From Lachnospiraceae bacterium (lineage in GTDB: Bacteria; Bacillota; Clostridia; Lachnospirales; Lachnospiraceae), in NCBI GenBank assembly GCA_017622875.1, contig JAGAQG010000052.1:56428-120427 (forward strand): 64,000 nt of DNA. Direction: 5' to 3'. How positions within the stretch are numbered: the stretch's first letter is position 1; every line of letters starts with the position of its first letter. The position numbers were made by a program, and so were the translations under genes. The notes beneath the pieces were generated by a model. That model saw nothing but the letters and a program-made list of their open reading frames with translations. It did no database searches and was not told where the DNA came from. Shown here piece by piece: positions 44,382 to 52,964 of the stretch.

Positions 44382-46313
44382 ATGAAAAATGGAAAAAGAA
44401 TTCTGGCCGCCTGTATGGCAGCATTAATGACTATAATAACAATTCCAATGTCTGCATTTGCAGCAGAAGATAATACACCAAAGGAAGAAGTTGTATATAT
44501 TAATTTGAATACAGATGGTTCTGTAAAAGAAATCAATGTGGTAAATATCTTTGATCTGGACGAAAAGGGAACAATTGTTGATTATGGAGAATATGAAAGT
44601 ATTCGAAATATGACGACAACAGATGAAATTACCTATGCTAACGATAGGGTGTCTGTAGAGGCAGAAGCAGGAAAACTTTATTATGAAGGAAAACTGACAG
44701 ATACGCAGATGCCATGGAAGATAAACATTCACTATTATTTGGATGGCGCAGAATATGATGCCAAAGAGCTTGCGGGAAAAAATGGCAGTTTGAAAATCAC
44801 AATGGACATTATAGAAAATACTGCGTGTGCAGGAACTTTTTTTGAAGATTATGCATTGCAGGCATCTGTGATATTAGATACAAAGAAATGCAGTAATATT
44901 AAGGCAGATGGTGCAACTATTGCCAATGTGGGCGCTGACAAACAGCTGACTTACACAATTCTTCCAGGTGAAGGTGCATCAGTGGAAATTACTGCTGACG
45001 TGACAGAATTTGAAATGACTGCCATTGCGATCAATGGAATTCCACTTTCTATAGATATTGAAGTGGATGACGAAGAGCTGATGAATCAGGTTAGTGAGCT
45101 TTTAGACGCCATTGCCAAGCTGGATGACGGAGCAGGAGAATTAAAGGACGGAGCAAAAGAGTTAAAGGATGGCGCGGAAGATGATCTTCAGAGCGGAGTC
45201 AGTGAATTAAATAATGGTGCCAGTGAGCTTCATGATGGAGTCAATGAATTGAAAAGCGGTGGAAGTGAACTGAAAGATGGTGCCAAAGATCTGAAAACAG
45301 GAACAGAAGAGTTGAAAAGTGGTATCAATGATCTGAATTCCGGAATTGATGAGATTCAGGCGGGATTAAATGCATTGAATGAAAAATCTGCGGAATTAAC
45401 AGGAGGGTTTGCGATGGTAAAAGAAGGCCTGGGGGCTCTTGCTGATGGAGCAGCAGCTTTACAGGGTGGTTTGGAGCAATATAATCAAGCAGTAAGCCCG
45501 GAAACTGTTACTGCATTGCAAAATAGTAACGTAGCTGCAATTCAGTCTTTGGAAAGTCAGATTACAGAGTTGGAAACAATGATTGAGGTATTGAAAGCTC
45601 AGGAAGCAGATGTGACAGATTTAGAAGCATCAAAAACTCAGCTTTCAGGAATTAAAACACTCCTTGAAGGCAACTATGCTATGATTGATGGAATGAATGG
45701 ATACATTACACAGGTAAATGCAGGAATCAGTGGTTTATCAGCAGTTAGTACACTGAAAGAGAATTACAATCTATTAGATCAAGGAATTCAGGAATATACA
45801 GCCGGTGTTTCACAGCTTGCAGCTGGCAGTGAAAAGCTTTCCAAAGGTTCCTCTGCACTTGTCTCTGGAAGTAAAGTGCTTGCGGAAGGAAGCAGCAGCC
45901 TTTATGACGGAACCAAAGAATTGGTTTCTGGTATCAGTGAGCTTTATGATGGAACCAGTGAACTAAAAGATGGTACAGGCGAATTGAATGACGGTGTAGC
46001 AGAATTGATTTCAGGTATCATTGAACTTTATGATGGAACCATCGAACTGAAAGATGGCACAACTGAGTTTAAAGAAGAAACAGGTGGTATAGATACTGAA
46101 ATTTCAGACAAGATTGATGAAATGCTTGAAAGCTTTACAGGAGATATCGAAATCAAGTCTTTTGTCTCTGAAAAAAATACAAATATTGATGTGGTACAGT
46201 TTGTAATCCAGACAGAAAGTATTGAAATTGAGGAAACAGAAGAAATAACGGTGGAAGCAGAAGAACCATTGACATTTTGGGAGAAATTCCTGGCGCTGTT
46301 TGGATTAAAATAA
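44382..46313 (+). CDS. Secreted repeat-rich partner of the MMPL transporter
   Basis: A 643-residue exported protein. The signal peptide is residues 1-27 (KRILAACMAALM core, cleavage near AFA-AED). A beta-rich region (about 30-230) is followed by long runs of an 11-14-residue unit of the form L-x-x-G-x-x-x-L-x-x-G with ELKDG and ELYDG variants (about 245-330 and 480-570), as seen in YhgE/Pip-type proteins, giving a long helical or coiled-coil rod. It ends FWEKFLALFGLK without a membrane helix. GGAGG at 44369-44373 supports the start; the frame upstream overlaps the transporter. It may bridge the transporter and the wall. Confidence 0.8.
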   Translation: MKNGKRILAACMAALMTIITIPMSAFAAEDNTPKEEVVYINLNTDGSVKEINVVNIFDLDEKGTIVDYGEYESIRNMTTTDEITYANDRVSVEAEAGKLYYEGKLTDTQMPWKINIHYYLDGAEYDAKELAGKNGSLKITMDIIENTACAGTFFEDYALQASVILDTKKCSNIKADGATIANVGADKQLTYTILPGEGASVEITADVTEFEMTAIAINGIPLSIDIEVDDEELMNQVSELLDAIAKLDDGAGELKDGAKELKDGAEDDLQSGVSELNNGASELHDGVNELKSGGSELKDGAKDLKTGTEELKSGINDLNSGIDEIQAGLNALNEKSAELTGGFAMVKEGLGALADGAAALQGGLEQYNQAVSPETVTALQNSNVAAIQSLESQITELETMIEVLKAQEADVTDLEASKTQLSGIKTLLEGNYAMIDGMNGYITQVNAGISGLSAVSTLKENYNLLDQGIQEYTAGVSQLAAGSEKLSKGSSALVSGSKVLAEGSSSLYDGTKELVSGISELYDGTSELKDGTGELNDGVAELISGIIELYDGTIELKDGTTEFKEETGGIDTEISDKIDEMLESFTGDIEIKSFVSEKNTNIDVVQFVIQTESIEIEETEEITVEAEEPLTFWEKFLALFGLK

Positions 46314-46323
46314 AATATCGAAA

Positions 46324-46398
46324 ACAGTAATTATTACTGTTGACACTCATGAACCTATATGATATAGTAAAGATACAAAAAAGTTAGTTATAACTAAC
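46324..46398 (+). promoter_or_regulatory. Promoter with two palindromes upstream of the 38-codon gene
   Basis: TTGACA (46340-46345) and TATAGT (46363-46368) are 17 bases apart. ACAGTAATTATTACTGT (46324-46340), a perfect 8-1-8 palindrome, touches the -35; GTTAGTTATAACTAAC (46383-46398), a perfect 16-base palindrome, lies just past the start point. Either could be an operator; the first could also be a weak terminator of the preceding gene. Confidence 0.68.
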
Positions 46399-46424
46399 AA
46401 AAAATAGGAAAGTGAGGAAAACGT

Positions 46425-46541
46425 ATGAATATATTTGGATTGTTTATTGTAGAAATTTTTGGTGCTGCATTGTTTTCACTGGCTTTCTTTGCAGGCCAGC
46501 AGAAATTAAAAAGCATGATTTATTCGATGATTGACAGATAA
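46425..46541 (+). CDS. 38-residue hypothetical membrane peptide
   Basis: A small open frame: MNIFGLFIVEIFGAALFSLA, then FFAGQQ and a basic end KLKSMIYSMIDR. One membrane helix spans about residues 3-24, with a short charged tail. GTGAGGAAA is a well-placed ribosome site, a good promoter lies upstream and a terminator follows, so the gene has a complete transcription unit. I do not recognise the family. Confidence 0.65.
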   Translation: MNIFGLFIVEIFGAALFSLAFFAGQQKLKSMIYSMIDR

Positions 46542-46576
46542 AATATTAAATATGTGAACATACATATTGCCATATA

Positions 46577-46626
46577 CGAAGCATCCGACCCATGATATGA
46601 TGGGTTTGGGTGCTTCGGCTTTTTTA
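46577..46626 (+). terminator. Terminator after the 38-codon gene
   Basis: CGAAGCA (46577-46583) pairs with TGCTTCG (46611-46617), with an inner ACCCAT/ATGGGT stem, followed by GCTTTTTT. Confidence 0.83.
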
Positions 46627-46635
46627 TTTTGATGC

Positions 46636-46659
46636 AACATTTTGAACATGAAAAACGTC
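46636..46659 (+). promoter_or_regulatory. ECF-type promoter candidate of the sigma gene
   Basis: GCAAC at 46634-46638 and CGTC at 46656-46659 are spaced by 17 bases from the AAC, matching the AAC...CGTC pattern of many ECF-sigma autogenous promoters. No sigma-A promoter is evident. Confidence 0.5.
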
Positions 46660-46699
46660 TTTATATATAGAAATGCATTTCAAGAGAGGTGAGAAGTGA

Positions 46700-47179
46700 A
46701 TGGAACGATTCATGATACTGTATGAGTCAGTTTATAAAGATTTATATCGTCTGGCATATTATTACCTTGGGAATCCGCAGGATGCAGAGGATGTTGTCAG
46801 TGAAACAGTGTTAAAAGCTTATGAAAAATTTTCGACACTTAGAAATGAAGAAGTTTTTCGTGCGTGGATATTTAAGATTCTGGTAAATCAATGTAACAGT
46901 TTTTTAAGAAAAAATGCAGGAAGAAAAGCTTCACAGCTGGCAGCAGAGCCTTCCTATCATCCGGAACTTGGGGATCTGGTAGTTACAAAGGAACTACTTT
47001 CCGCACTTTCAGAAGAAGAGAGACAAATCGTGGCACTGGCTGTGTTTGGCGGATACAAGGGAGAAGAAATCGCTAAAATGACCCGTCAAAAGCACAGTAC
47101 CATTCGTTCCAAATATCGCAGAGCCTTAAAGAAACTGGAACAGAAGCTTCTGACAGAGGAGGTGCAGCATGAAAAATAA
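46700..47179 (+). CDS. ECF-type RNA polymerase sigma factor
   Basis: A 159-residue sigma-70 family protein with region 2 (YYLGNPQDAEDVVSETVLKAYEKF) and region 4 (the LSEEERQIVALAVFGGYKGEEIAK helix-turn-helix), and no regions 1 or 3. The AGAGGTGA ribosome site precedes the ATG. The next gene overlaps it by 11 bases and encodes a membrane protein with a short cytoplasmic end, the usual position of an anti-sigma factor. Confidence 0.9.
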   Translation: MERFMILYESVYKDLYRLAYYYLGNPQDAEDVVSETVLKAYEKFSTLRNEEVFRAWIFKILVNQCNSFLRKNAGRKASQLAAEPSYHPELGDLVVTKELLSALSEEERQIVALAVFGGYKGEEIAKMTRQKHSTIRSKYRRALKKLEQKLLTEEVQHEK

Positions 47180-49259
47180 GGAAGATGTTTTAAAGCTTTT
47201 ACGAGATGAGGCAGAACAGATAAAGATTCCGGAATGTCTGGAACCTGAACAGATAAAGAAAATGTTAAAACAGCACGAGGCGCAGAACGCGGCTGAAAAA
47301 CAAAAAACGAAAAAGCTGTATCGCAAGCTCCTGGCTATGGCAGCAGCGATTTGCATCGTAGTACTTGGGGCGACAGCTGTTGTAATGTATCAGAAAATCG
47401 ATAGTATTCAGACAGAACCGGGAGAAACCGCGTATGAAGGAGAAAAATCAGATGAGGCAATGATTCTTGAAACAGCAGATGTTGGTCTTGAATATCCTGA
47501 AATCAGTTATGAAGATATCTATGAATCAATGTCAAAAACATGGGAAGATTCAAAATTACTGGTCCGCGAGGAACCGACAGAATCCGGGGAGCCTGGTGCG
47601 AATATGGCAGAAAGTTCAGTGATGGAAGAATCTGCAGTAAAGGAAAGTATGAGTGATTTTGCGTCAGCGAATTCTGTCGGAACAACAAATGTACAGACTG
47701 CTGGGGTAGATGAAGGAGACATTGTAAAAAATGATGGAAGATATCTGTATCAGAAGATTCAGATTGAGAAAGAAAACCATGTGACATGGGCTGTACAGGT
47801 TATTGATACTCAGGATGGATTGAAAGAGATTCATCGAATTGGCAGTTTTGAAAACATTGAAGAATTTTATGTTTGGAATGATGTACTGGTAGTCATTGAA
47901 GAAAAATACTTGAATGAGACAGAGAGTGCCTCGGGAAGCGGAATGATTGCCTGTGTGGATGTGGCATATTTTTCAAATTATTATCATGAGATCACATTTT
48001 TTAACATCAAAGACCGCAGCCAGCCAAAGGAAATTAAAACATTTAGCCTGCAGGGCCGATATGCTTCTTCAAGAATAGCAGATGGATATTTTTATGGTTT
48101 CAGTAAATATTATGCAGAACCGGGAAACGGAAAATCAGACTATGATGCCTATATACCAATCGTGGATGGAATTCGTTTACAGGCAGAGAAGATATATCTT
48201 CCAGAGGAAAGTGAAACAACATCTTATCTGGTATTGGTTGCCATTGATTTGAGAAATCCTACCGCATTTACAGATACAACAGGAATCGTATCGGGTGCAG
48301 ACCTGTTTTATGCCAGTACAGATAATATTTTTGTGGCGGATTCGAAATCTCAGGAAACAAAAGAAGGATGGAACAGTAATGGTACATCCCTGCTTCGCTT
48401 TTCCTATGGTGATGGAAAATTTACACTACGAGCTTTAGGAGAAGTAAAAGGAACACTGGAAGGCAGTTTCTCCATGGATGAATATGAGGAACATCTTCGT
48501 GTGGTCACAACGGTAGAGGAATATCGTACAGAAAAAATTACAGACGACAGAACAGGAAAAGTGATTGGCTACAATACATTGGAAGATCGCCAGAGCAATG
48601 CTTTGTATGTGCTTGATGAAACGTTAGCGGTTGTTGGAAAGATTGAAGGACTTGCGGAAAATGAACAGATCTATTCCGCCAGATTTCTGAGGGAGACGGG
48701 ATATTTCGTAACATTTCGTCAGACAGATCCTCTTTTTGCGGTAGATTTAAAAGATCCTGAGAATCCAAAGGTCTTAAGTGAATTGAAAGTGAGTGGTTTT
48801 TCGGAATATCTGCACATTTACGGGGAAGACAGACTCCTTGGAATCGGTATGGAGGCTGATGAGGAGACCGGAGTGCAGGAAAACATGAAACTGTCTATGT
48901 TTGATGTTTCAGACAAAGCAAATGTAAAAGAGATTACAAAGAGAAATCTTACTGATTACGATTACAGCGAGGCCCTTTATAATCATCATGCAGTAATGAT
49001 CAGTACGGAAAAAAATATTTTTGGATTTGCAGCAGAAGGATGCAGCGGTAACAAATTTTATCGGAATTATTTTGTATATACTTATGAAAATGACAGATTT
49101 GTGGAAAAATTGAAAGTGGATGCAAAAAGCACAGATGGAAATTATTATTCTGTGAGAGGTACTTTTATCGGGGATATATTTTATCTGTTTTTAGGTGATG
49201 GCGTTGTGCGAAGCTATGATCTGAATACTGGAGAAATGTTGGAGAGTCTGGAACCGTAA
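47169..49259 (+). CDS. Membrane-anchored beta-propeller protein, probable anti-sigma factor
   Basis: A 696-residue protein: cytoplasmic segment 1-53 (includes PECLEPEQIKKML), one membrane helix at about 54-74, an acidic linker, and a large extracellular domain (about 150-690) of the secreted beta-propeller family, recognised by the TNVQTAGVDEGDIVKNDGRY entry motif. The overlap with the sigma gene and the topology suggest that the N-terminus holds the sigma factor while the propeller senses an outside signal. The anti-sigma role is inference; the propeller assignment is firmer. GAGGAGGTG precedes the ATG. Confidence 0.82.
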   Translation: MKNKEDVLKLLRDEAEQIKIPECLEPEQIKKMLKQHEAQNAAEKQKTKKLYRKLLAMAAAICIVVLGATAVVMYQKIDSIQTEPGETAYEGEKSDEAMILETADVGLEYPEISYEDIYESMSKTWEDSKLLVREEPTESGEPGANMAESSVMEESAVKESMSDFASANSVGTTNVQTAGVDEGDIVKNDGRYLYQKIQIEKENHVTWAVQVIDTQDGLKEIHRIGSFENIEEFYVWNDVLVVIEEKYLNETESASGSGMIACVDVAYFSNYYHEITFFNIKDRSQPKEIKTFSLQGRYASSRIADGYFYGFSKYYAEPGNGKSDYDAYIPIVDGIRLQAEKIYLPEESETTSYLVLVAIDLRNPTAFTDTTGIVSGADLFYASTDNIFVADSKSQETKEGWNSNGTSLLRFSYGDGKFTLRALGEVKGTLEGSFSMDEYEEHLRVVTTVEEYRTEKITDDRTGKVIGYNTLEDRQSNALYVLDETLAVVGKIEGLAENEQIYSARFLRETGYFVTFRQTDPLFAVDLKDPENPKVLSELKVSGFSEYLHIYGEDRLLGIGMEADEETGVQENMKLSMFDVSDKANVKEITKRNLTDYDYSEALYNHHAVMISTEKNIFGFAAEGCSGNKFYRNYFVYTYENDRFVEKLKVDAKSTDGNYYSVRGTFIGDIFYLFLGDGVVRSYDLNTGEMLESLEP

Positions 49260-49360
49260 GGTTCCGGACTTTTCCACTTTCAGGAAGGGTGACTTAGTCA
49301 CTTGAAGTTCCTTGGCGGACATGATAAATTATAGTAAACTTGAAATGAGGAGTTTTATCT

Positions 49361-50023
49361 ATGCAGTATTTTATTTCGTTCCTTGAGGGGATTATCACAT
49401 TTATATCTCCATGCTTGCTGCCGATGCTGCCGATCTATATTTCTTACTTTGCAGGCGGCGGAGAGAGAAGCACGAAAAAAACAGTGATCAATGCATTGGG
49501 CTTTGTTTTTGGCTTTGCCCTTGTGTTTATGGCACTTGGTGCTCTGGCTGGTACGCTGGGAAGCTTTTTGATCAAATATCAGACAGTGGTCAATATTGTA
49601 TGCGGAATCATTGTGATTTTCTTTGGATTAAATTATCTTGGAGTATTGAAAATCAATTTATTCCATGGAATGACAGGCAATGTAGATACTGAAAATATGG
49701 GATTTTTCTCAGCAATCGTATTTGGGGTAATCTTTTCTGTAGGATGGACACCGTGTGTTGGAACTTTTTTAGGATCGGCGCTGATGCTGGCATCTACTCA
49801 GGCACAGATGCTGAAAGGGATTTTAATGCTTTTATGCTACTCACTGGGGCTTGGAATTCCGTTTGTGATCAGTGCAGTGTTGATTGATAAGCTCAAAGGG
49901 GCTTTTTTGTTTATTAAAACTCATTACCAGATTATCAACAAGGTTTGTGGTGTGTTCTTGATCGTTGTGGGAATCAGCATGGCCACAGGAATGCTTGGAA
50001 AACTATTAAATATACTTAGTTAG
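49361..50023 (+). CDS. ccdA: Cytochrome c biogenesis protein CcdA family
   Basis: A 220-residue membrane protein with six helices that passes electrons from thioredoxin to outside thiol proteins. The two redox cysteines are Cys18 (TFISPCLLPMLP) and the one in SVGWTPCVGT. GAGGAG precedes the ATG. The partner thioredoxin-like lipoprotein/anchor gene follows nine bases later, giving a CcdA-ResA-like reducing pair; no cytochrome c genes are present, so the targets are other exported proteins. Confidence 0.92.
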   Translation: MQYFISFLEGIITFISPCLLPMLPIYISYFAGGGERSTKKTVINALGFVFGFALVFMALGALAGTLGSFLIKYQTVVNIVCGIIVIFFGLNYLGVLKINLFHGMTGNVDTENMGFFSAIVFGVIFSVGWTPCVGTFLGSALMLASTQAQMLKGILMLLCYSLGLGIPFVISAVLIDKLKGAFLFIKTHYQIINKVCGVFLIVVGISMATGMLGKLLNILS

Positions 50024-50031
50024 GAGACAAT

Positions 50032-50697
50032 ATGAAGAAGAAAATTGGTTGGATCGTACTTGCGCTCGGGTTGGTAGTATTAATTGCAGGAGCAAGTGCT
50101 TTATATAATAAATACAGTGCTGAAGTTGAGACGGAGCGTCTTATGACAGCAGATTCTGCTCAGGCGGAGATAAAAGAAGAGGATTCAGAAGAAACCGCAA
50201 CAGAGGCTGATGAGTCTGCGGAAACATCAGAGGATGCGGCAGATGATACACAGGAGCTTGTCATGGCACCGGATTTTACAGTTTATGATGCGGATGGAAA
50301 TGCAATGAATCTTTCTGATTTTATAGGAAAACCGACGATTGTAAATTTCTGGGCAAGCTGGTGCGGACCATGCCAGATGGAAATGCCGGATTTTGATGAA
50401 TATTATAAAGAGTATGGAGAGAATGTAAACTTCCTCATGGTCAATATGACGGACGGTTCTCAGGAGACGTTGGAAAGCGCAAAAGAGTTTGTAGAAAATT
50501 CAGGTTATTCATTCCCTGTTTATTATGATACGGATATAGATGCAGCGATGACTTATGGTGTGAATTCGATTCCGTCTACCTATTTTATTGATGCAGAGGG
50601 TCATGCCATTGCAAGAGCACAGGGAATGATTGATGCAGACACTTTGTTATATGGAATCAAAATGATCAGTGGAGAAGGAGCAGAATCAAATGAATAG
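50032..50697 (+). CDS. TlpA/ResA-like membrane-anchored thioredoxin
   Basis: A 221-residue extracytoplasmic thiol reductase. An N-terminal anchor helix (about 5-25) is followed by an acidic linker (41-75) and a thioredoxin fold with FWASWCGPCQ (Cys111, Cys114) and the cis-proline motif GVNSIPSTYFID. It receives electrons from the CcdA protein encoded just before it. GGAGA precedes the ATG. Confidence 0.92.
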   Translation: MKKKIGWIVLALGLVVLIAGASALYNKYSAEVETERLMTADSAQAEIKEEDSEETATEADESAETSEDAADDTQELVMAPDFTVYDADGNAMNLSDFIGKPTIVNFWASWCGPCQMEMPDFDEYYKEYGENVNFLMVNMTDGSQETLESAKEFVENSGYSFPVYYDTDIDAAMTYGVNSIPSTYFIDAEGHAIARAQGMIDADTLLYGIKMISGEGAESNE

Positions 50698-51715
50698 GAC
50701 GATTCGTTGGGGATTTTTAGGCTGTGGAAAGGTCGTACAGAAGAAAAGCGGAGATTCTTTTCGGAATGTACCAAACAGTAATATCTCAGTCATTATGAGA
50801 CGCAGTCTGGAGGATGCAAAAGCATCTGCGGAATATTTTGGAGCACCGCAGTGGTGCGACAGTGTGGAGCAGTTATTGGAAAAGGATATCGATGCGGTAT
50901 ATATTGCCACACCACCGGGACTGCATTTTGAGCAGGCAATGAAATGTCTGGAAGCGAAAAAGGCAGTCTATCTGGAAAAGCCATTCGCAAGAAATTATAC
51001 AGAAGCGAAAACATTGACAGAAGCTTTTGAAAAGGCAGAAGTGCCTCTTTATATTGGACATTACAGAAGAGCGCTTCCAAGATTTTTAAAGATTCGTCGC
51101 ATGCTAAATGAAAAAGTTATTGGAGAAGTCAAATCCGTTGATTTTTACTTGAACAGAATTTTTTTACAAAAAGAGGCTGAAACTACGTGGTTATATAATC
51201 CGGTACTGTCCGGCGGAGGAAAGTATTACGACATTGCACCGCATACAGTGGACATTATTAATTTCCTTTTCGGAAATATTACAGAGGTACAGGGAAGCGT
51301 AGAAAATCTGGGAACAGGCTGTCCTTTGGAAAACATTGTAAAAATGAGTTTTGTGACGGAAAAAGGCGTAGTGGGAACTGCAACATTTAACTGCGTAGCG
51401 GAAACAAAGTCAGACCGCATGACTGTGACTGGAACAGCTGGCAGCATGGAATTTTCTGTACATGGCAAAACAGACGTAATAGTGAGAGATTTGGATGGAA
51501 CTGTAATCGAACAGTTTGACCTGCCAGACCCGAAGACAGTTGAACAGCCGATGGTTCAGTCGGTGGTAGAAGATTTACTGGAAATTTCTGAATGCGAAAG
51601 CAAAGCGAAAGAGGTGCTGGTTACTTACGATATCATAGACAAGGTATTGGATGAATTTTACGGTGGACGAAGTGATGATTTCTGGAATCATCCTGAGAGA
51701 TACAAAATGAAATAG
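50690..51715 (+). CDS. Gfo/Idh/MocA-family oxidoreductase
   Basis: A 341-residue NAD(P)-dependent oxidoreductase. The Rossmann motif is GFLGCGKVVQ, the catalytic Lys lies in YLEKPFARN, and a YDIAPHTVDIINFLFG segment contains the typical His. GGAGCAG before ATG 50690 fixes the start (the frame is open 7 codons upstream). It overlaps the thioredoxin gene by eight bases and is followed by an M24-type protein, so may act on a sugar or amino-sugar derivative; the substrate is unknown. Confidence 0.88.
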   Translation: MNRTIRWGFLGCGKVVQKKSGDSFRNVPNSNISVIMRRSLEDAKASAEYFGAPQWCDSVEQLLEKDIDAVYIATPPGLHFEQAMKCLEAKKAVYLEKPFARNYTEAKTLTEAFEKAEVPLYIGHYRRALPRFLKIRRMLNEKVIGEVKSVDFYLNRIFLQKEAETTWLYNPVLSGGGKYYDIAPHTVDIINFLFGNITEVQGSVENLGTGCPLENIVKMSFVTEKGVVGTATFNCVAETKSDRMTVTGTAGSMEFSVHGKTDVIVRDLDGTVIEQFDLPDPKTVEQPMVQSVVEDLLEISECESKAKEVLVTYDIIDKVLDEFYGGRSDDFWNHPERYKMK

Positions 51716-51725
51716 GGGGTATTTT

Positions 51726-52904
51726 ATGAGACCGACAATCAGACAGGAAGAATTTCTGGCAAGAGGGCAGAAGGTTCAAAATCTAATGGAGGAAAAAGGC
51801 TTAGACCTGATTATTGCATATGCGGATGATCGTTTTGTGTATGGACAGGCCTATGCAAGATGGCTGTTGAATTATCAGCCTGCATTTGAACCTGCATTTG
51901 TGATGGTTCCGGCAAAGGGGGATGCTGTGATCGCAACAGGTGCAGAATCAGTAGATTTCGTACATAATTTTTCTAACTGCAAAAAAGCTTATGCAGTCTG
52001 GGAGTTTTTACATCCGGATGAAGAATATCCATATTGTGAAGTTGTCAATATGAAGGATGTAAATGAAGATTTAGAAACGACAATGGGCAGAAAAATTGAA
52101 AAAGTCGGTATCGCGGGCGCAAGTGCAGTTCCATATCATATGATGCTCAAACTTCAGGAAATTTATGGAGCAGAAAATATCATTGATGTGGATGAAGAAA
52201 TGTCAATGCTTCGTGCAGTAAAATCAGAAAATGAAATCGAAGTGATTCGATATGCATATAAAATCGCGCAGGCTGGAATGGATAAGGTTGCGGAAATCAT
52301 AAGACCAGGAATGACAGAACGTGAGATTGCAGCAGAAGCAGAATACGTTATGAGAAAGATGGGCTCCGAAGGTATGGGAATCGACACCATGGTTGCGTCA
52401 GGAAAAGACCATACAATGCCGATTTTGGCAAGAATCACTGACCGCGAGGTCAAAGACGGTGATCTGGTGGTAGTTACATTGGCTCCGCGTTATCAGGGCT
52501 ATCATGGTGCTGTTGCAAGACCATTCTTTATCGGTAAACAGTCTGATACGATCATGAATGTATTCGAACTTGTAAAGCAGGCGCAGGAACAGACTGCGGC
52601 AAAATTACGTCCGGGTGTGACTGCGAAAGAAGTCGATGAAACTTCCAGAGAAGTTTTGAACAATGCCGGAATTGGAAATCATTTTGTTTACACTGGTGTT
52701 CACAGCACAGGTGTAATTGAATTTGAGGCTCCGATTCTTGCATCTAAGAGTGATGTTGTGATTGAGAAAAACATGGTTTATTCTATCGACATTCCGATTT
52801 TTATTACAGAATGGGGTGGAATGAGACTGGAAAATGGCTATCTCATTACAGAAAATGGTCCGGAACCATTAAATGACCTTGATACATCTTATTGTATAAA
52901 ATAG
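51726..52904 (+). CDS. M24-family (aminopeptidase P/creatinase-like) protein with altered metal site
   Basis: A 392-residue two-domain pita-bread protein: creatinase-type N-domain (about 10-140) and M24 catalytic domain (about 160-385). The usual metal aspartates are missing: where M24 enzymes have D..G.....D.T/R, this has VVTLAPRYQGYHGAVARPF, and the EPG motif reads SIDIP. The later His (GVHSTG) and Glu (MRLENGYL) remain. It is therefore probably a non-metal hydrolase such as creatinase, or inactive. GGGGG precedes the ATG. Confidence 0.82.
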   Translation: MRPTIRQEEFLARGQKVQNLMEEKGLDLIIAYADDRFVYGQAYARWLLNYQPAFEPAFVMVPAKGDAVIATGAESVDFVHNFSNCKKAYAVWEFLHPDEEYPYCEVVNMKDVNEDLETTMGRKIEKVGIAGASAVPYHMMLKLQEIYGAENIIDVDEEMSMLRAVKSENEIEVIRYAYKIAQAGMDKVAEIIRPGMTEREIAAEAEYVMRKMGSEGMGIDTMVASGKDHTMPILARITDREVKDGDLVVVTLAPRYQGYHGAVARPFFIGKQSDTIMNVFELVKQAQEQTAAKLRPGVTAKEVDETSREVLNNAGIGNHFVYTGVHSTGVIEFEAPILASKSDVVIEKNMVYSIDIPIFITEWGGMRLENGYLITENGPEPLNDLDTSYCIK

Positions 52905-52914
52905 AATGAAAGTG

Positions 52915-52951
52915 AAAAGACGCTGACTCCTTCACGGAAACAGCGTCTTTT
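52915..52951. terminator. Bidirectional terminator after the M24-type gene
   Basis: AAAAGACGCTG (52915-52925) pairs with CAGCGTCTTTT (52941-52951) between converging genes. Confidence 0.84.
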
Positions 52952-52964
52952 CGTCTGTTAGGAA

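Noticed and set aside
45100-46100. Possible DNA tandem repeat or CRISPR-like array
   Set aside because: The repetition is at protein level (L-x-x-G units) with varied codons; there are no constant repeats with unique spacers.
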